Shown in pieces: positions 35,343 to 42,650 of a stretch of DNA of 64,000 nucleotides. Every line of letters starts with the position of its first letter. Position 1 is the first letter of the stretch. Made by a program: the position numbers and the translations under genes. This DNA comes from Cupriavidus pinatubonensis (GTDB taxonomy: Bacteria > Pseudomonadota > Gammaproteobacteria > Burkholderiales > Burkholderiaceae). Under the pieces are notes generated by a model. It did not search any database, was not told where the DNA came from, and worked only from the letters and a program-made list of their open reading frames with translations. The stretch covers positions 2,664,575 through 2,728,574 of the forward strand of contig NZ_CP080766.1 of the NCBI RefSeq assembly GCF_019602855.1. Reading direction: 5' to 3'.

Positions 35343-36524
35343 TCAAACCAGGTAGCTTTGCGCGAGGTGCGCCCAGAATGCGGCGCCGACAGGCAAGGCT
35401 TTGTCGTTGAAGTCGTACAGGGGGTTATGGACCATGCAACCCCCGTCTTCGCCCAGCCCATTGCCAAGGCGCACGTATGCGCCGGGCCGCTGTTCGAGCA
35501 TGTAGGCGAAGTCTTCGCTGCCCATCACGGGCGGGCGTTCCACGACGTTGTCCTCGCCGAGCAGGCGAATTGCCGCTTCCCGTGCGCGTTCGGTCTGCGC
35601 TGCATGGTTGACGAGCACCGGGTACTTGCGTTCGTACACGACTTCCGATTGCAGGCCATAGCTCTCGGCCTGCGCGGCGACGAATGCCTGGATGCGCGTC
35701 TCGACCAGCGTGCGTACCTTCGGGTCAAGCGTGCGCACGCCGATCTTGATCAGCGCGCTTTCGGGGACGACGTTATAGGTTGCGCCGGCCTGGATCGAAC
35801 CGACCGTGATCACTGCGGACTTGAGCGCGTCGATTTCGCGGCTGACGATCGATTGCAGGCCCAGCACGATGCTGGCGGCGCACTGCATCGGATCAATGCC
35901 GTGGTGTGGCATGGCGCCGTGCGCACCGCGGCCGCGCAGCGTGACGGTGGCGCGGTCGAACGAGGCCATGGCCGGTCCGGTGATCACGCCGATCTGGCCC
36001 ACAGGTAGCCCCGGCGAGTTGTGCAGCGCATAGACTTCGTCGCACGGGAAACGCTCGAACAGGCCGTCTTCCAGCATGCGCAGCGCGCCGCCTTCGTTTT
36101 CTTCGGCGGGCTGGAAGATCAAGTTCAGCGTGCCGTTGAAATTGACGGATTGGGCGAGATGGCGCGCGGCGCAGAGCAGGATGGCGGTGTGGCCGTCGTG
36201 GCCGCACGCGTGCATCTTGCCGGGAATGGTGCTCGCGTAGTCGAGGCCCGTCTTTTCCTGGATCGGCAGCGCGTCCATGTCGGCGCGGATGCCCAGCGAC
36301 CTGGTCCCGTGTCCCTTCCTCAGCGTGCCGACGACGCCGGTCATGCCCAGGCCACGATGGATCTTGTAGCCCCATGCCGCGAGGCGTTCCGCGACCAGGT
36401 CGCTGGTCTGGCGCTCTTCGAAGGCGAGTTCGGGATGGGCGTGAATCTTCCGGCGGATTTCGACGGATTCGGGCGAGAGCGCCTGGATGGATTGCCGCAG
36501 TTCTGCAACGGTGGACGGGTTCAT
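35343..36524 (-). CDS. M20-family amidohydrolase (hippurate hydrolase-like)
   Basis: 393 residues. Zinc ligands are visible in MHACGHDGHT (C107, H109) and FQPAEENEGG (E141/E142), with a lid domain (RGAHGAMPHHGIDPM) and the final MGSEDFAYML. It should cleave an N-acyl amino acid or similar amide. The ATG at 36524 is used; the longer frame to 36617 overlaps the LysR control region. It lies 55 bases upstream of the Bug gene on the same strand and is divergent from the LysR gene, forming an uptake-plus-hydrolysis unit. Confidence 0.92.
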   Translation of the reverse strand: MNPSTVAELRQSIQALSPESVEIRRKIHAHPELAFEERQTSDLVAERLAAWGYKIHRGLGMTGVVGTLRKGHGTRSLGIRADMDALPIQEKTGLDYASTIPGKMHACGHDGHTAILLCAARHLAQSVNFNGTLNLIFQPAEENEGGALRMLEDGLFERFPCDEVYALHNSPGLPVGQIGVITGPAMASFDRATVTLRGRGAHGAMPHHGIDPMQCAASIVLGLQSIVSREIDALKSAVITVGSIQAGATYNVVPESALIKIGVRTLDPKVRTLVETRIQAFVAAQAESYGLQSEVVYERKYPVLVNHAAQTERAREAAIRLLGEDNVVERPPVMGSEDFAYMLEQRPGAYVRLGNGLGEDGGCMVHNPLYDFNDKALPVGAAFWAHLAQSYLV

Positions 36525-36600
36525 GGCGTGGCGGGGCTGGATCGTGGAGCTATTCTCCACGCGCACGCGTCCGGCATCCATGACAATGATTGCGGTAAAA

Positions 36601-36619
36601 CGTTGTATAAAATGCAACG
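36601..36619. promoter_or_regulatory. Palindromic LysR-type box between amidohydrolase and LysR genes
   Basis: CGTTGTAT-AAA-ATGCAACG, eight-base arms with one mismatch, containing the TTG-N9-CAA form of the LysR consensus. It is about 40 bases before the regulator start and 77 before the divergent amidohydrolase start. Confidence 0.5.
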
Positions 36620-36655
36620 ATTGAAGTTCGCCACGTTACGCGGATCGGGGGAGGA

Positions 36656-37567
36656 ATGATGGACGATGTACTGGACCGGAAGCGGGCGATGTGCCTGCTG
36701 CAGATCATCGAGACCGGCTCGGTACGCGGCGCGGCCGATGTGCTGGAACTGGACCCGTCAGTGGTCAGTCGGGCTGTGGCCAAGCTGGAGCAAGACACCG
36801 GCCTCGCGCTGCTGGAGCGGCGCGGGCGCGGCGTGGTGGCGACGGATGCCGGCCGCCTGCTCGCGTTGTTTGCGCGTCGACAGCAAGACCTCAGTGATAC
36901 CTTCCTGGCCGAGGTCAACAATTTGAAGAATTCGCAGCGCGGTCACGTGGAACTGGCCTTTGGCGAGGGCTTTATCGACCTGGTGCTCGAACCGGTGCTG
37001 CAGGGCTTCCTGCACAAGCATCCCGACGTCACGTACAACATCCGCGTGGCGGGCACGGAGGAAACGGTCCACTGCATCCTTGAGGACCTCGCGCATATCG
37101 CCTTTGTGTTCCAGCCGCCGAACGACGTGCGGCTGCGCTCGCATTATTCACGGCTTGCGCCGATTCGCGTGCATGTGCGCAGGGACCATCCGCTGGCGCG
37201 CAGGCGAAAGCCGCTCACGCTGGCGGACCTGGCGCCGCATCAGGGCGCTTCACTGACGGAGTCGTTCGGCGTGCGCAAGCATATCGAGGCCGCGGAAATC
37301 GAAGAGCACATCACCCTGAACCATATGCTCACGACGAACTCGTTCAAGGTGTTGTGGGAATTCGCGGCGATGGGGCTGGGCTACATCATGACGCCGCGCT
37401 CGGTGGCGCTGAAGGGACCGCAATTCGCTGACCTGGTGTCGTTGCCGCTGGCCAATCCGATCCTGAACAACAGCCGCATCCACATCATTACCCGTGCAGG
37501 CCGGCCACTTTCGCCAGTGGCGGACCGCATGCTGCGGCATGTAATGAAGGCCTTCCCGCAGGTATGA
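36656..37567 (+). CDS. LysR-family regulator
   Basis: 303 residues: RKRAMCLLQIIETGSVRGAADVLELDPSVVSRAVAKLEQDTGLALLERRGRGVVATDAGRLLALFARR is the DNA-binding domain, followed by a full effector domain (AFGEGFIDLVLEPVLQGFLHKHPDVTYNIRVAG). A GGGGGAGGA abuts the ATG at 36656, so translation may really begin at the ATG at 36659. It probably controls the divergent amidohydrolase-Bug pair. Confidence 0.9.
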   Translation: MMDDVLDRKRAMCLLQIIETGSVRGAADVLELDPSVVSRAVAKLEQDTGLALLERRGRGVVATDAGRLLALFARRQQDLSDTFLAEVNNLKNSQRGHVELAFGEGFIDLVLEPVLQGFLHKHPDVTYNIRVAGTEETVHCILEDLAHIAFVFQPPNDVRLRSHYSRLAPIRVHVRRDHPLARRRKPLTLADLAPHQGASLTESFGVRKHIEAAEIEEHITLNHMLTTNSFKVLWEFAAMGLGYIMTPRSVALKGPQFADLVSLPLANPILNNSRIHIITRAGRPLSPVADRMLRHVMKAFPQV

Positions 37568-37568
37568 G

Positions 37569-37937
37569 CTATTCGTTGACGCCGTTCTCGCGCAGCAGGC
37601 GCTCGCATTCGTCAAGCATGTCATGCGCGAAAGCCGACTGGTAATTCGGGTCGAGCGCTTCCATCATTTCGTGCGAGGCATACAGGCCGGCTTCGCGCGA
37701 CAGCGTGTCGGCGAGCTGACGTGCGAACTGGTCGCTCAATTCCGATAGCAGGCGTCGTTCGGACAGTGCGAGTTGCAGTTTGGAGCGCGACAACCATTCG
37801 CCGGCCAGCGTCGCGCCTTGCGCGTCGGTCAGCCATTTGCCGTGTTCGTAATAGGCAGAAAGACGTTCGGCGGTCAGCGCGAACATCAGGGCCTTGCGGG
37901 TATTGAAATCGATCTTCAGAAGCGGGGCGGCTTTCAT
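37569..37937 (-). CDS. Hypothetical protein, helical
   Basis: 122 residues, predicted all-helical: LKIDFNTRKALMFALTAERLSAYYEHGKWLTDAQGATLAGEWLSRSKLQLALSERRLLSELSDQFARQLADTL, then a C-terminal acidic helix (MLDECERLLRENGVNE). No family recognised. It lies 33 bases downstream of the carboxylesterase on the same strand. Confidence 0.7.
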   Translation of the reverse strand: MKAAPLLKIDFNTRKALMFALTAERLSAYYEHGKWLTDAQGATLAGEWLSRSKLQLALSERRLLSELSDQFARQLADTLSREAGLYASHEMMEALDPNYQSAFAHDMLDECERLLRENGVNE

Positions 37938-37970
37938 ATACGTGGTGATGACAGTGGAGCGTGCCGTGTT

Positions 37971-38669
37971 TTAGCGTTGCGCCGTCTGCTCCGTGATCCG
38001 CGCAAAGGTGGCATTGAGCCACGCGCCGATCGCCGCGATTTCGTCCATGCAGACCGAATGCGGCATGGCATAGGTGTGCCATGCGACTGGAATGCTGCGT
38101 GCCTGCAGGAAATCGCGGGCCTGCTCGCCGAGGCGCAGCGATACGACGTCGTCCTGCGTGCCATGCGCGGCGAAGACCGGGATGGCGGCGTTCGCAGTCG
38201 TGGCTTCCGCGGTCAAAAGATCCGGCGCGGGGATGTAGGTGGACAGCGCGATGATGCCCGCAAGCGCATCGGGATGGGTGAGGGCAGTGGTATAGGCGAT
38301 TGCGCCACCTTGCGAGAAGCCCGCAAGGACAATGTGGCTGGTCGCGATGCCGCGCGCATTTTCGCGCGCAATCAGCGCGCGGATGCGTTCGCGCGAAAGA
38401 CGGATGCCCTGTTCGTCCGCGTGCCGGCTGGTTTCTCCGAGCGAGTAGATGTCATACCACGCTGGCATGACGTAGCCGCCGTTGCACGTAACGGGAATGG
38501 CGGGCGCATGCGGGAAGATAAAGCGCACCCCAGGCGCGGCGTCGAGCCCGAGTTCCGGCACTACCGGGACGAAGTCGTTGCCGTCGGCACCGAGCCCGTG
38601 CATCCAGATGACGCTGAAAGCGGGATTCGGCGCGGTCTCGATTTCGATCGCGGGCAGCAGTTCGTTCAT
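37971..38669 (-). CDS. Carboxylesterase/phospholipase-type alpha/beta hydrolase
   Basis: 232 residues. The catalytic triad is S119 (GFSQGG), D173 or D174 (HGTQDDVV) and H204 (MPHSVCMDE), with the oxyanion-hole phrase WMHGLGADGNDF. This is the abhydrolase_2 (EstB/acyl-protein thioesterase-like) family, cytoplasmic, hydrolysing short acyl esters. The start codon follows a GGAGTG. Confidence 0.92.
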   Translation of the reverse strand: MNELLPAIEIETAPNPAFSVIWMHGLGADGNDFVPVVPELGLDAAPGVRFIFPHAPAIPVTCNGGYVMPAWYDIYSLGETSRHADEQGIRLSRERIRALIARENARGIATSHIVLAGFSQGGAIAYTTALTHPDALAGIIALSTYIPAPDLLTAEATTANAAIPVFAAHGTQDDVVSLRLGEQARDFLQARSIPVAWHTYAMPHSVCMDEIAAIGAWLNATFARITEQTAQR

Positions 38670-38959
38670 GGGGGCACTCCAGGCTGATCAGGCAGACGCC
38701 GTCTTGCGCGGCGGGCAGCGCGAGTATCGCACAGGTCGGCGCAGGTCTATGCGCGCAGGCCGGCAACACGCGAGCTTCAGAGGCGTGCCTGGGGCGGGCG
38801 AAGCACGCATCCGCCATCGCGTCCAAGCGTGTTCGTGCCTCCGCGGGGCCGGCAGTGCGCGACAACAGGGCAGGCGTGGGCGCGTGGCACCACACCTGGC
38901 CACCGGAGTGCGGGGCACACAGCCAGTGGCCAAGCCGCGGCAGACGGCTGTGCTGCCGG
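38670..38959. other. Intergenic, nothing recognised
   Basis: About 290 bases upstream of the carboxylesterase. Minus-strand frames here are arginine/alanine-rich shadows. Confidence 0.35.
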
Positions 38960-39256
38960 CTAGGCGGCAGACGGCACGATGGGCACGGTGGTCAGTCCGG
39001 GCGCCACGCGCGGAGCTTGCGCATAGCTTTCGATGGCGGGGGGCGCAGCGGCGCGCCGCTTGTCCACCACGTCCTCGACGCCTTTGGCCGCGACGTCTTC
39101 GAGAAACGCGACCATGTCGCGGTAATAGGCAACCTGCATCTGCGCCTCGAGCAGGCGCCGTTCGGCCTGGAACAACGTCAGCCTCATGTCTTGCAGTTCC
39201 CTTTCGGCAATCTTTTCCGGGGTCGGCGGACTGAACAAGTTTGCGAGCCAACGCAT
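38960..39256 (-). CDS. Small coiled-coil hypothetical protein
   Basis: 98 residues: MRWLANLFSPPTPEKIAERELQDMRLTLFQAERRLLEAQMQVAYYRDMVAFLEDVAAKGVEDVV. The central helix has heptad-like spacing and probably forms a coiled coil; the amphipathic N-terminus may touch the membrane. AGGAGG six bases before the ATG is a near-perfect ribosome site. No family recognised. Confidence 0.75.
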   Translation of the reverse strand: MRWLANLFSPPTPEKIAERELQDMRLTLFQAERRLLEAQMQVAYYRDMVAFLEDVAAKGVEDVVDKRRAAAPPAIESYAQAPRVAPGLTTVPIVPSAA

Positions 39257-39508
39257 GGCATACCTCCTGTGCTGATCAACAGCTGAGAACCAATGTTTTT
39301 GCCATGGGAACCAATATAGACAAGAAATCGGCAAAAGAATCTCAACCTGCCCATTCGTCGCGCCTCGCCCACAAGGATGATTGCCGCGCTCGGGAGACTC
39401 GGTTAGATTGTCCTGTGGCAATCACAGTGTCACGATTCATGCGATGCGCGCATGGCGGTATTCCGGCAACGCTTTGCCGGCGACGCCGCCACCGGCCGAA
39501 TGCCTGTG

Positions 39509-40378
39509 CTATGTCGACCCGTCGATGCGCGGCGCTTGCGGTGCCAGCATGAAAGCAATGATCGGCGCCCAGAACGCTTCGATGTAATCGGGAAGGATCG
39601 CCGCGTCATGCGGCATGCCATCAAACAACACCAGTTCTTGCAGGCGCGATGCCGCCTGTGCCAGTCGCTCCGAATGCGCAAACGGCAGGACTTCATCATC
39701 GCGGCTGTGCAAGACCAGCAGAGGAACGTTCAGCCGGCGCGTACGGGCCAGATTGTTCCAGGGGTCCGGCAACAGCCAGGCCAGTCTCGCCGGAACCTTG
39801 CCGGTCTGGACTGCCGCCGCGCGAGCCGAACTGAAGCCGGAGGCAATGATCATCCCGTCGGGGACCGGCCTGAGTTCGCGCGCAACATCGAGCAATACGC
39901 CAGACCCCAGCGAATGTCCGAGGACATAGCGCCGCGATGCAGCAGGCGTGGCCTCCAGGAACATCCGGTAGGCCGCGCGCGCGTCCTCGCGCAGATGCCG
40001 GACTGTCGGGCGACCGCTGCTTGCCCCATAGCCGCTGTAATCGAATACGAAGGTGCTGATGCCCGCTCTCGACAGCATGGTCTGTACCGGCGCCCAGTCC
40101 GACAGGCATTCGTCGTCGCCATGGCACACCATTAATGCCGGCGCCTGAGCCGTGGCCGCGGGTGCGAAGGCAGCATGGAGCACGCGGCCGCCACTCGCGA
40201 ATGTGCTGGCGTGCAGCGTCGTTTCGGACTGACCGCCTTGGGGCGGGATGGGCGGCGTGACGAAGGCCTCGCGTTCGAGCGCACGGAACAGCAGATGGCG
40301 GGCCAAGCCCGCCAGGACGGCAACGCCGGCAGTCCCGGCCAGCCAGCGAGGAATCGGGCTATCGGAATGAGGCAGCAT
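39509..40378 (-). CDS. Membrane-anchored alpha/beta hydrolase
   Basis: 289 residues. An N-terminal hydrophobic segment (WLAGTAGVAVLAGLARHLLF) precedes an abhydrolase domain: FVFDYSGYGASSGRPTVRHLREDARAAY, nucleophile in YVLGHSLGSGV, acid in LHSRDDEVLPF and histidine in GMPHDAAI. It resembles the YfhR/BEM46 group of serine hydrolases. Substrate unknown. Confidence 0.88.
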   Translation of the reverse strand: MLPHSDSPIPRWLAGTAGVAVLAGLARHLLFRALEREAFVTPPIPPQGGQSETTLHASTFASGGRVLHAAFAPAATAQAPALMVCHGDDECLSDWAPVQTMLSRAGISTFVFDYSGYGASSGRPTVRHLREDARAAYRMFLEATPAASRRYVLGHSLGSGVLLDVARELRPVPDGMIIASGFSSARAAAVQTGKVPARLAWLLPDPWNNLARTRRLNVPLLVLHSRDDEVLPFAHSERLAQAASRLQELVLFDGMPHDAAILPDYIEAFWAPIIAFMLAPQAPRIDGST

Positions 40379-40569
40379 AGGCCTAAGAGAAGCAGGTGCC
40401 CTCTAAGGCTAGCAGGTGTCGCGAGATTGGCACAGGCAGATCGGGAAGCGGAAGAACCGTTGTGATGTGCCGACATTCGTCACGCGCGGAATGCCCAAGA
40501 TGCGCTTTTGAAATCAACAGGTTATGCGGTCCAGGGAAAAACCTATCGGCGTCATAGAAAAGATTTTCC

Positions 40570-40598
40570 TTGACTGTCTACCTAGTAGTAGATAGTAT
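40570..40598 (+). promoter_or_regulatory. Promoter of module 1 with TetR-type operator in the spacer
   Basis: TTGACT (40570-40575), 17-base spacer, TAGTAT (40593-40598). The palindrome CTGTCTAC-N6-GTAGATAG (40574-40595, one mismatch) fills the spacer, so a bound repressor would exclude RNA polymerase. The copy 2 promoter has the same hexamers, spacing and palindrome. Confidence 0.8.
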
Positions 40599-40604
40599 CC
40601 AATC

Positions 40605-40691
40605 CATGGAAGCGCTGCACCACCGGCAAAAATAAGCGAAGCCGGTCCTGCAACAGAACCCATCGCAATACCGCAACGGCGGTCTTTTTTT
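40605..40691 (+). ncRNA. Leader/small RNA of module 1
   Basis: Predicted from the promoter to the terminator, about 87 nt. It would fold a first stem ACCGGC / GCCGGT (40622-40627 with 40641-40646) with an A-rich 13-base loop, then the terminator stem. It has no good open frame. It could be a free small RNA or an attenuator before the repeat-protein gene. The same fold occurs in copy 2 with one compensatory change. Confidence 0.6.
40670..40691 (+). terminator. Intrinsic terminator/attenuator of module 1 leader
   Basis: ACCGC, loop AACG, GCGGT, then C and seven T residues. Copy 2 has ACCGT-TACG-ACGGT plus seven T, so the closing pair changed C-G to T-A while the stem survived. Confidence 0.75.
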
Positions 40692-40705
40692 AGATTCCCT
40701 TATCT

Positions 40706-40719
40706 ATCTACCAGTAGAT
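40706..40719. promoter_or_regulatory. Second palindrome of module 1 (operator-like)
   Basis: ATCTAC-CA-GTAGAT, the same half-sites as the promoter operator but spaced by two bases, 15 bases after the terminator. Possible second TetR site or transcription roadblock. Confidence 0.55.
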
Positions 40720-40796
40720 GCGGGATCGAAGAGAGACACCGGAAATGACTGAATACCGCGACGCCTCAGGGAGGTCGCAAGCCCCAGGAGCTCATC

Positions 40797-41303
40797 ATGA
40801 ATGCCAAGTTCGCCAAGACCGTGATCACTGCCGCCGCCCTTGCTGCCGCGCTCGCCAGCGGCGTGGCCCAGGCGGCCGGCCCGCACGACACCAGCGCCGG
40901 TGACAAGTACGGCTACAGCTTCCGTGTCGGCAAGGTCGACGCCTTTACCGATGGCGCAAGGACCGGCAAGTTTGACCCGTTCACCGAAGGCGCACGCGTT
41001 GGCAAGACCGACCCGTACACCGACGGCGCGCGAGTGGGCAAGCCTGACCCGTACACCGATGGTGCCCGCACCGTAGCAGGTCTCGACACGCGTGGTGTGT
41101 CGCAGACGCCGGCTCGCGCCGTGGATCCGTACACCGATGGCGCGAAGATCGGCAAGTACGACCCGTACACCGATGGTGCCCACACCGTCGCAGGCCTGGA
41201 TACGCGTGGCGTGTCGCAATCGCCGGCGCGCACCGTCGATCCGTACACGGACGGCGCCAAGGTGGGCAAGTTCGACCCGTACACCGACGGCCAAGTCGCA
41301 TGA
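40797..41303 (+). CDS. Secreted DPYTDG-repeat protein, module copy 1
   Basis: 168 residues. Signal peptide MNAKFAKTVITAAALAAALASGVAQA (cut about residue 26), a linker with KYGYSFRVGK, then eight DxF/Y-T-D/E-G units. They alternate between a short 12-residue form (DPYTDGARVGKT) and a long 26-residue form (DPYTDGARTVAGLDTRGVSQTPARAV), giving a 38-residue super-repeat. The mature chain is rich in Asp, Tyr, Gly and Thr and has no cysteine. CCAGGAG before the ATG is a strong ribosome site. Family and function unknown; the D-x-x-x-D-G spacing could bind cations, which is speculation. Confidence 0.85.
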   Translation: MNAKFAKTVITAAALAAALASGVAQAAGPHDTSAGDKYGYSFRVGKVDAFTDGARTGKFDPFTEGARVGKTDPYTDGARVGKPDPYTDGARTVAGLDTRGVSQTPARAVDPYTDGAKIGKYDPYTDGAHTVAGLDTRGVSQSPARTVDPYTDGAKVGKFDPYTDGQVA

Positions 41304-41347
41304 TCGCCAGCTGGCCTTCCTAGGCCGGCCGCTTTCCCTACCACGGC

Positions 41348-41376
41348 AGCCCGGCGGTTCTGATGAACGCCGGGCT
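41348..41376 (+). other. Intercistronic hairpin, module 1
   Basis: Perfect nine-base stem AGCCCGGCG / CGCCGGGCT, 11-base loop, 20 bases before the small peptide gene. Copy 2 has a different but equally placed stem. It may protect the upstream message or reduce read-through. Confidence 0.55.
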
Positions 41377-41395
41377 AGCCGCAATGGAGTCCATC

Positions 41396-41497
41396 ATGAA
41401 TTTGCGTGACAGCATCCTGTTGCTTGGCGGATGGCTGCTGGTTTGCGTGACGAGTGGCTCGATGATTACCTTCGCCGCGCAGGTCCTGCCGGGTTAG
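41396..41497 (+). CDS. 33-residue single-helix peptide, module copy 1
   Basis: MNLRDSILLLGGWLLVCV, then TSGSMITFAAQVLPG: a charged N-terminal cap and one hydrophobic helix. The copy 2 peptide aligns end to end without gaps (MNLRDSALVLVGWVGLCL, then VSGSLITLVAQTLPA), with most changes conservative, which argues for selection as protein. Located between the repeat protein and the TetR gene. Its ribosome site (GGAGTCCATC) is fair. Role unknown; small inner-membrane peptide, toxin or sensor partner are all possible. Confidence 0.65.
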   Translation: MNLRDSILLLGGWLLVCVTSGSMITFAAQVLPG

Positions 41498-41626
41498 TCT
41501 GTTGTTTTCATGCCCGCCCCGGGTTGTCTGCCGGGGCTGTGGCTCCAAAGGCGCACCCCTCCAGGTGGTCTAATTTCCACCGTAAGGCTAATCCTAGGGA
41601 TTACCCGCGCCTTCAGGCGTTCTCGC

Positions 41627-41655
41627 TTGAGCGTCTATCTTCATGTAGATAAACT
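41627..41655 (+). promoter_or_regulatory. Probable promoter/operator of the copy 1 TetR gene
   Basis: TATCTTC-AT-GTAGATA (41636-41651, one mismatched pair) repeats the half-site of the module operators, 11 bases before the regulator ATG. It sits between a weak TTGAGC (41627-41632) and TAAACT (41650-41655), 17 bases apart. It suggests autoregulation. Copy 2 lacks it. Confidence 0.55.
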
Positions 41656-41661
41656 GACCTC

Positions 41662-42228
41662 ATGAAAACGCAATCTGTTCGTGAGCAATTGCTCGAGCAC
41701 ACGCTTGTGCTGATCCGGCGGCGAGGCTTCAACGGCTTCAGCTACCGGGATCTGGCCGAGCTCGTCGGCGTCAAGACGTCGAGCATCCACTATTACTTCC
41801 CGACCAAGGACGACCTTGTCCTGGAGGCGGTGAAGACGTACAGCGCGGCGATGTCCGAGCGGCTCCGTTCGATCGATACGACGCTGCCCGTGACGGAGCA
41901 GGCCGCTATCTACCTGGCCCCGTTTCGTGCGAGCTGTGGTTCGGACCAGATCTGCCTGTGCGGCATGCTTTCGGCCGAGACCTTGTGCCTGCCGGAATCC
42001 GTCCACAGTCTGCTGCAGACGTTCTTCCTGATGAATGAGCAATGGCTGACGGGCTTGCTGGAGCGCGCACAGCCGCAGCGCAGCACACCGTTCCCGGTGC
42101 CACCACCGCGCCTGGCGCAGGTGGTGTTCGGGTCGCTGCAAAGCGGGCTGATTTCGGCTCGCCTGTTTGGTACATCGGATCGTGTGGAAGCTGCGGCGGA
42201 TACGCTCATGGCTGCCGTGAGCGGCTAA
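41662..42228 (+). CDS. TetR-family regulator, module copy 1
   Basis: 188 residues: LLEHTLVLIRRRGFNGFSYRDLAELVGVKTSSIHYYFPTKDDLVLEAV is a full TetR DNA-binding domain (recognition helix about 37-46). The copy 2 regulator is identical over residues 1-46 and diverges in the ligand half, so both probably bind the CTATCTAC/GTAGATAG palindromes but may answer different signals. The effector half has several cysteines (ASCGSDQICLCGML) absent from copy 2 apart from one. A terminator follows. Confidence 0.9.
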   Translation: MKTQSVREQLLEHTLVLIRRRGFNGFSYRDLAELVGVKTSSIHYYFPTKDDLVLEAVKTYSAAMSERLRSIDTTLPVTEQAAIYLAPFRASCGSDQICLCGMLSAETLCLPESVHSLLQTFFLMNEQWLTGLLERAQPQRSTPFPVPPPRLAQVVFGSLQSGLISARLFGTSDRVEAAADTLMAAVSG

Positions 42229-42254
42229 GACGCCGTCGGCCAGGCGCTGCCTGT

Positions 42255-42295
42255 AACCGCCATGTGGCGAATGCTGCATGGCGGTTTTGTTTTTC
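42255..42295 (+). terminator. Intrinsic terminator ending module 1
   Basis: Ten-base stem AACCGCCATG / CATGGCGGTT with a 12-base loop, then TTTGTTTTT. It separates the two module copies. Confidence 0.8.
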
Positions 42296-42390
42296 CGTCG
42301 ACCCAGGAAGCAGAGTTGGTAGACTGAACTCCATTGCTACCAGCAAAAAATATCCGTTAAATCAGTGGCATAGCTTCGGTTGACTCACGG

Positions 42391-42405
42391 CTATCGGACC
42401 GATAG
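42391..42405. promoter_or_regulatory. Palindrome upstream of module 2 promoter
   Basis: CTATCGG-A-CCGATAG, a perfect seven-base inverted repeat ending 12 bases before the -35 element. Copy 1 has a degenerate version (CTATCGGCGTCATAG). It may bind a second regulator. Confidence 0.4.
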
Positions 42406-42417
42406 AAAGATTTTTGC

Positions 42418-42446
42418 TTGACTATCTACCTAGTAGTAGATAGTAT
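42418..42446 (+). promoter_or_regulatory. Promoter of module 2 with perfect TetR-type operator in the spacer
   Basis: TTGACT (42418-42423), 17-base spacer, TAGTAT (42441-42446). CTATCTAC-N6-GTAGATAG (42422-42443) is a perfect eight-base inverted repeat across the spacer. Confidence 0.82.
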
Positions 42447-42452
42447 TTGACT

Positions 42453-42538
42453 CATGGAAGCGCTGCTTCACCGGCAAGGAAAAAGAAGCCGGTTCAGCAA
42501 CGGGACCATCGCCATAACCGTTACGACGGTCTTTTTTT
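42453..42538 (+). ncRNA. Leader/small RNA of module 2
   Basis: Predicted 86 nt from promoter to terminator. First stem ACCGGC / GCCGGT (42470-42475 with 42488-42493) with a purine-only loop AAGGAAAAAGAA, then the terminator hairpin. Same architecture as copy 1, with the loop bases free to vary and the stems kept. Confidence 0.6.
42517..42538 (+). terminator. Intrinsic terminator/attenuator of module 2 leader
   Basis: ACCGT, loop TACG, ACGGT, then C and seven T residues; the closing base pair is T-A where copy 1 has C-G. Confidence 0.75.
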
Positions 42539-42552
42539 GAATCTGGTTATCT

Positions 42553-42566
42553 ATCTACTAGTAGAT
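42553..42566. promoter_or_regulatory. Second palindrome of module 2 (operator-like)
   Basis: ATCTAC-TA-GTAGAT, a perfect 14-base palindrome 14 bases after the terminator, matching the copy 1 site at 40706 in place and half-sites. Confidence 0.58.
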
Positions 42567-42650
42567 GTGGAATCAAAAAGAGACCTGAGACTGAACCGAA
42601 ACGAACCCCGCGCGACGCTCTAGGGAGGTCGCCAAGCCAAGGAGCTCATC

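Larger units (their letters stand above)
40550..42228 (+). repeat. Tandem module, copy 1 (promoter, leader RNA, repeat protein, peptide, TetR)
   Basis: This stretch and 42400-44058 share the same order of parts: operator-promoter, leader RNA with terminator, second palindrome, secreted DPYTDG protein, intercistronic hairpin, 33-residue peptide, TetR gene. The two copies are head to tail, about 1.85 kb apart, and strongly similar from promoter to regulator, so they arose by tandem duplication. Confidence 0.85.

Noticed and set aside
38688..39251. 187-codon minus-strand frame
   Set aside because: Overlaps the small coiled-coil gene at 38960-39256, which has a near-perfect ribosome site; the longer frame is Arg/Ala-rich.
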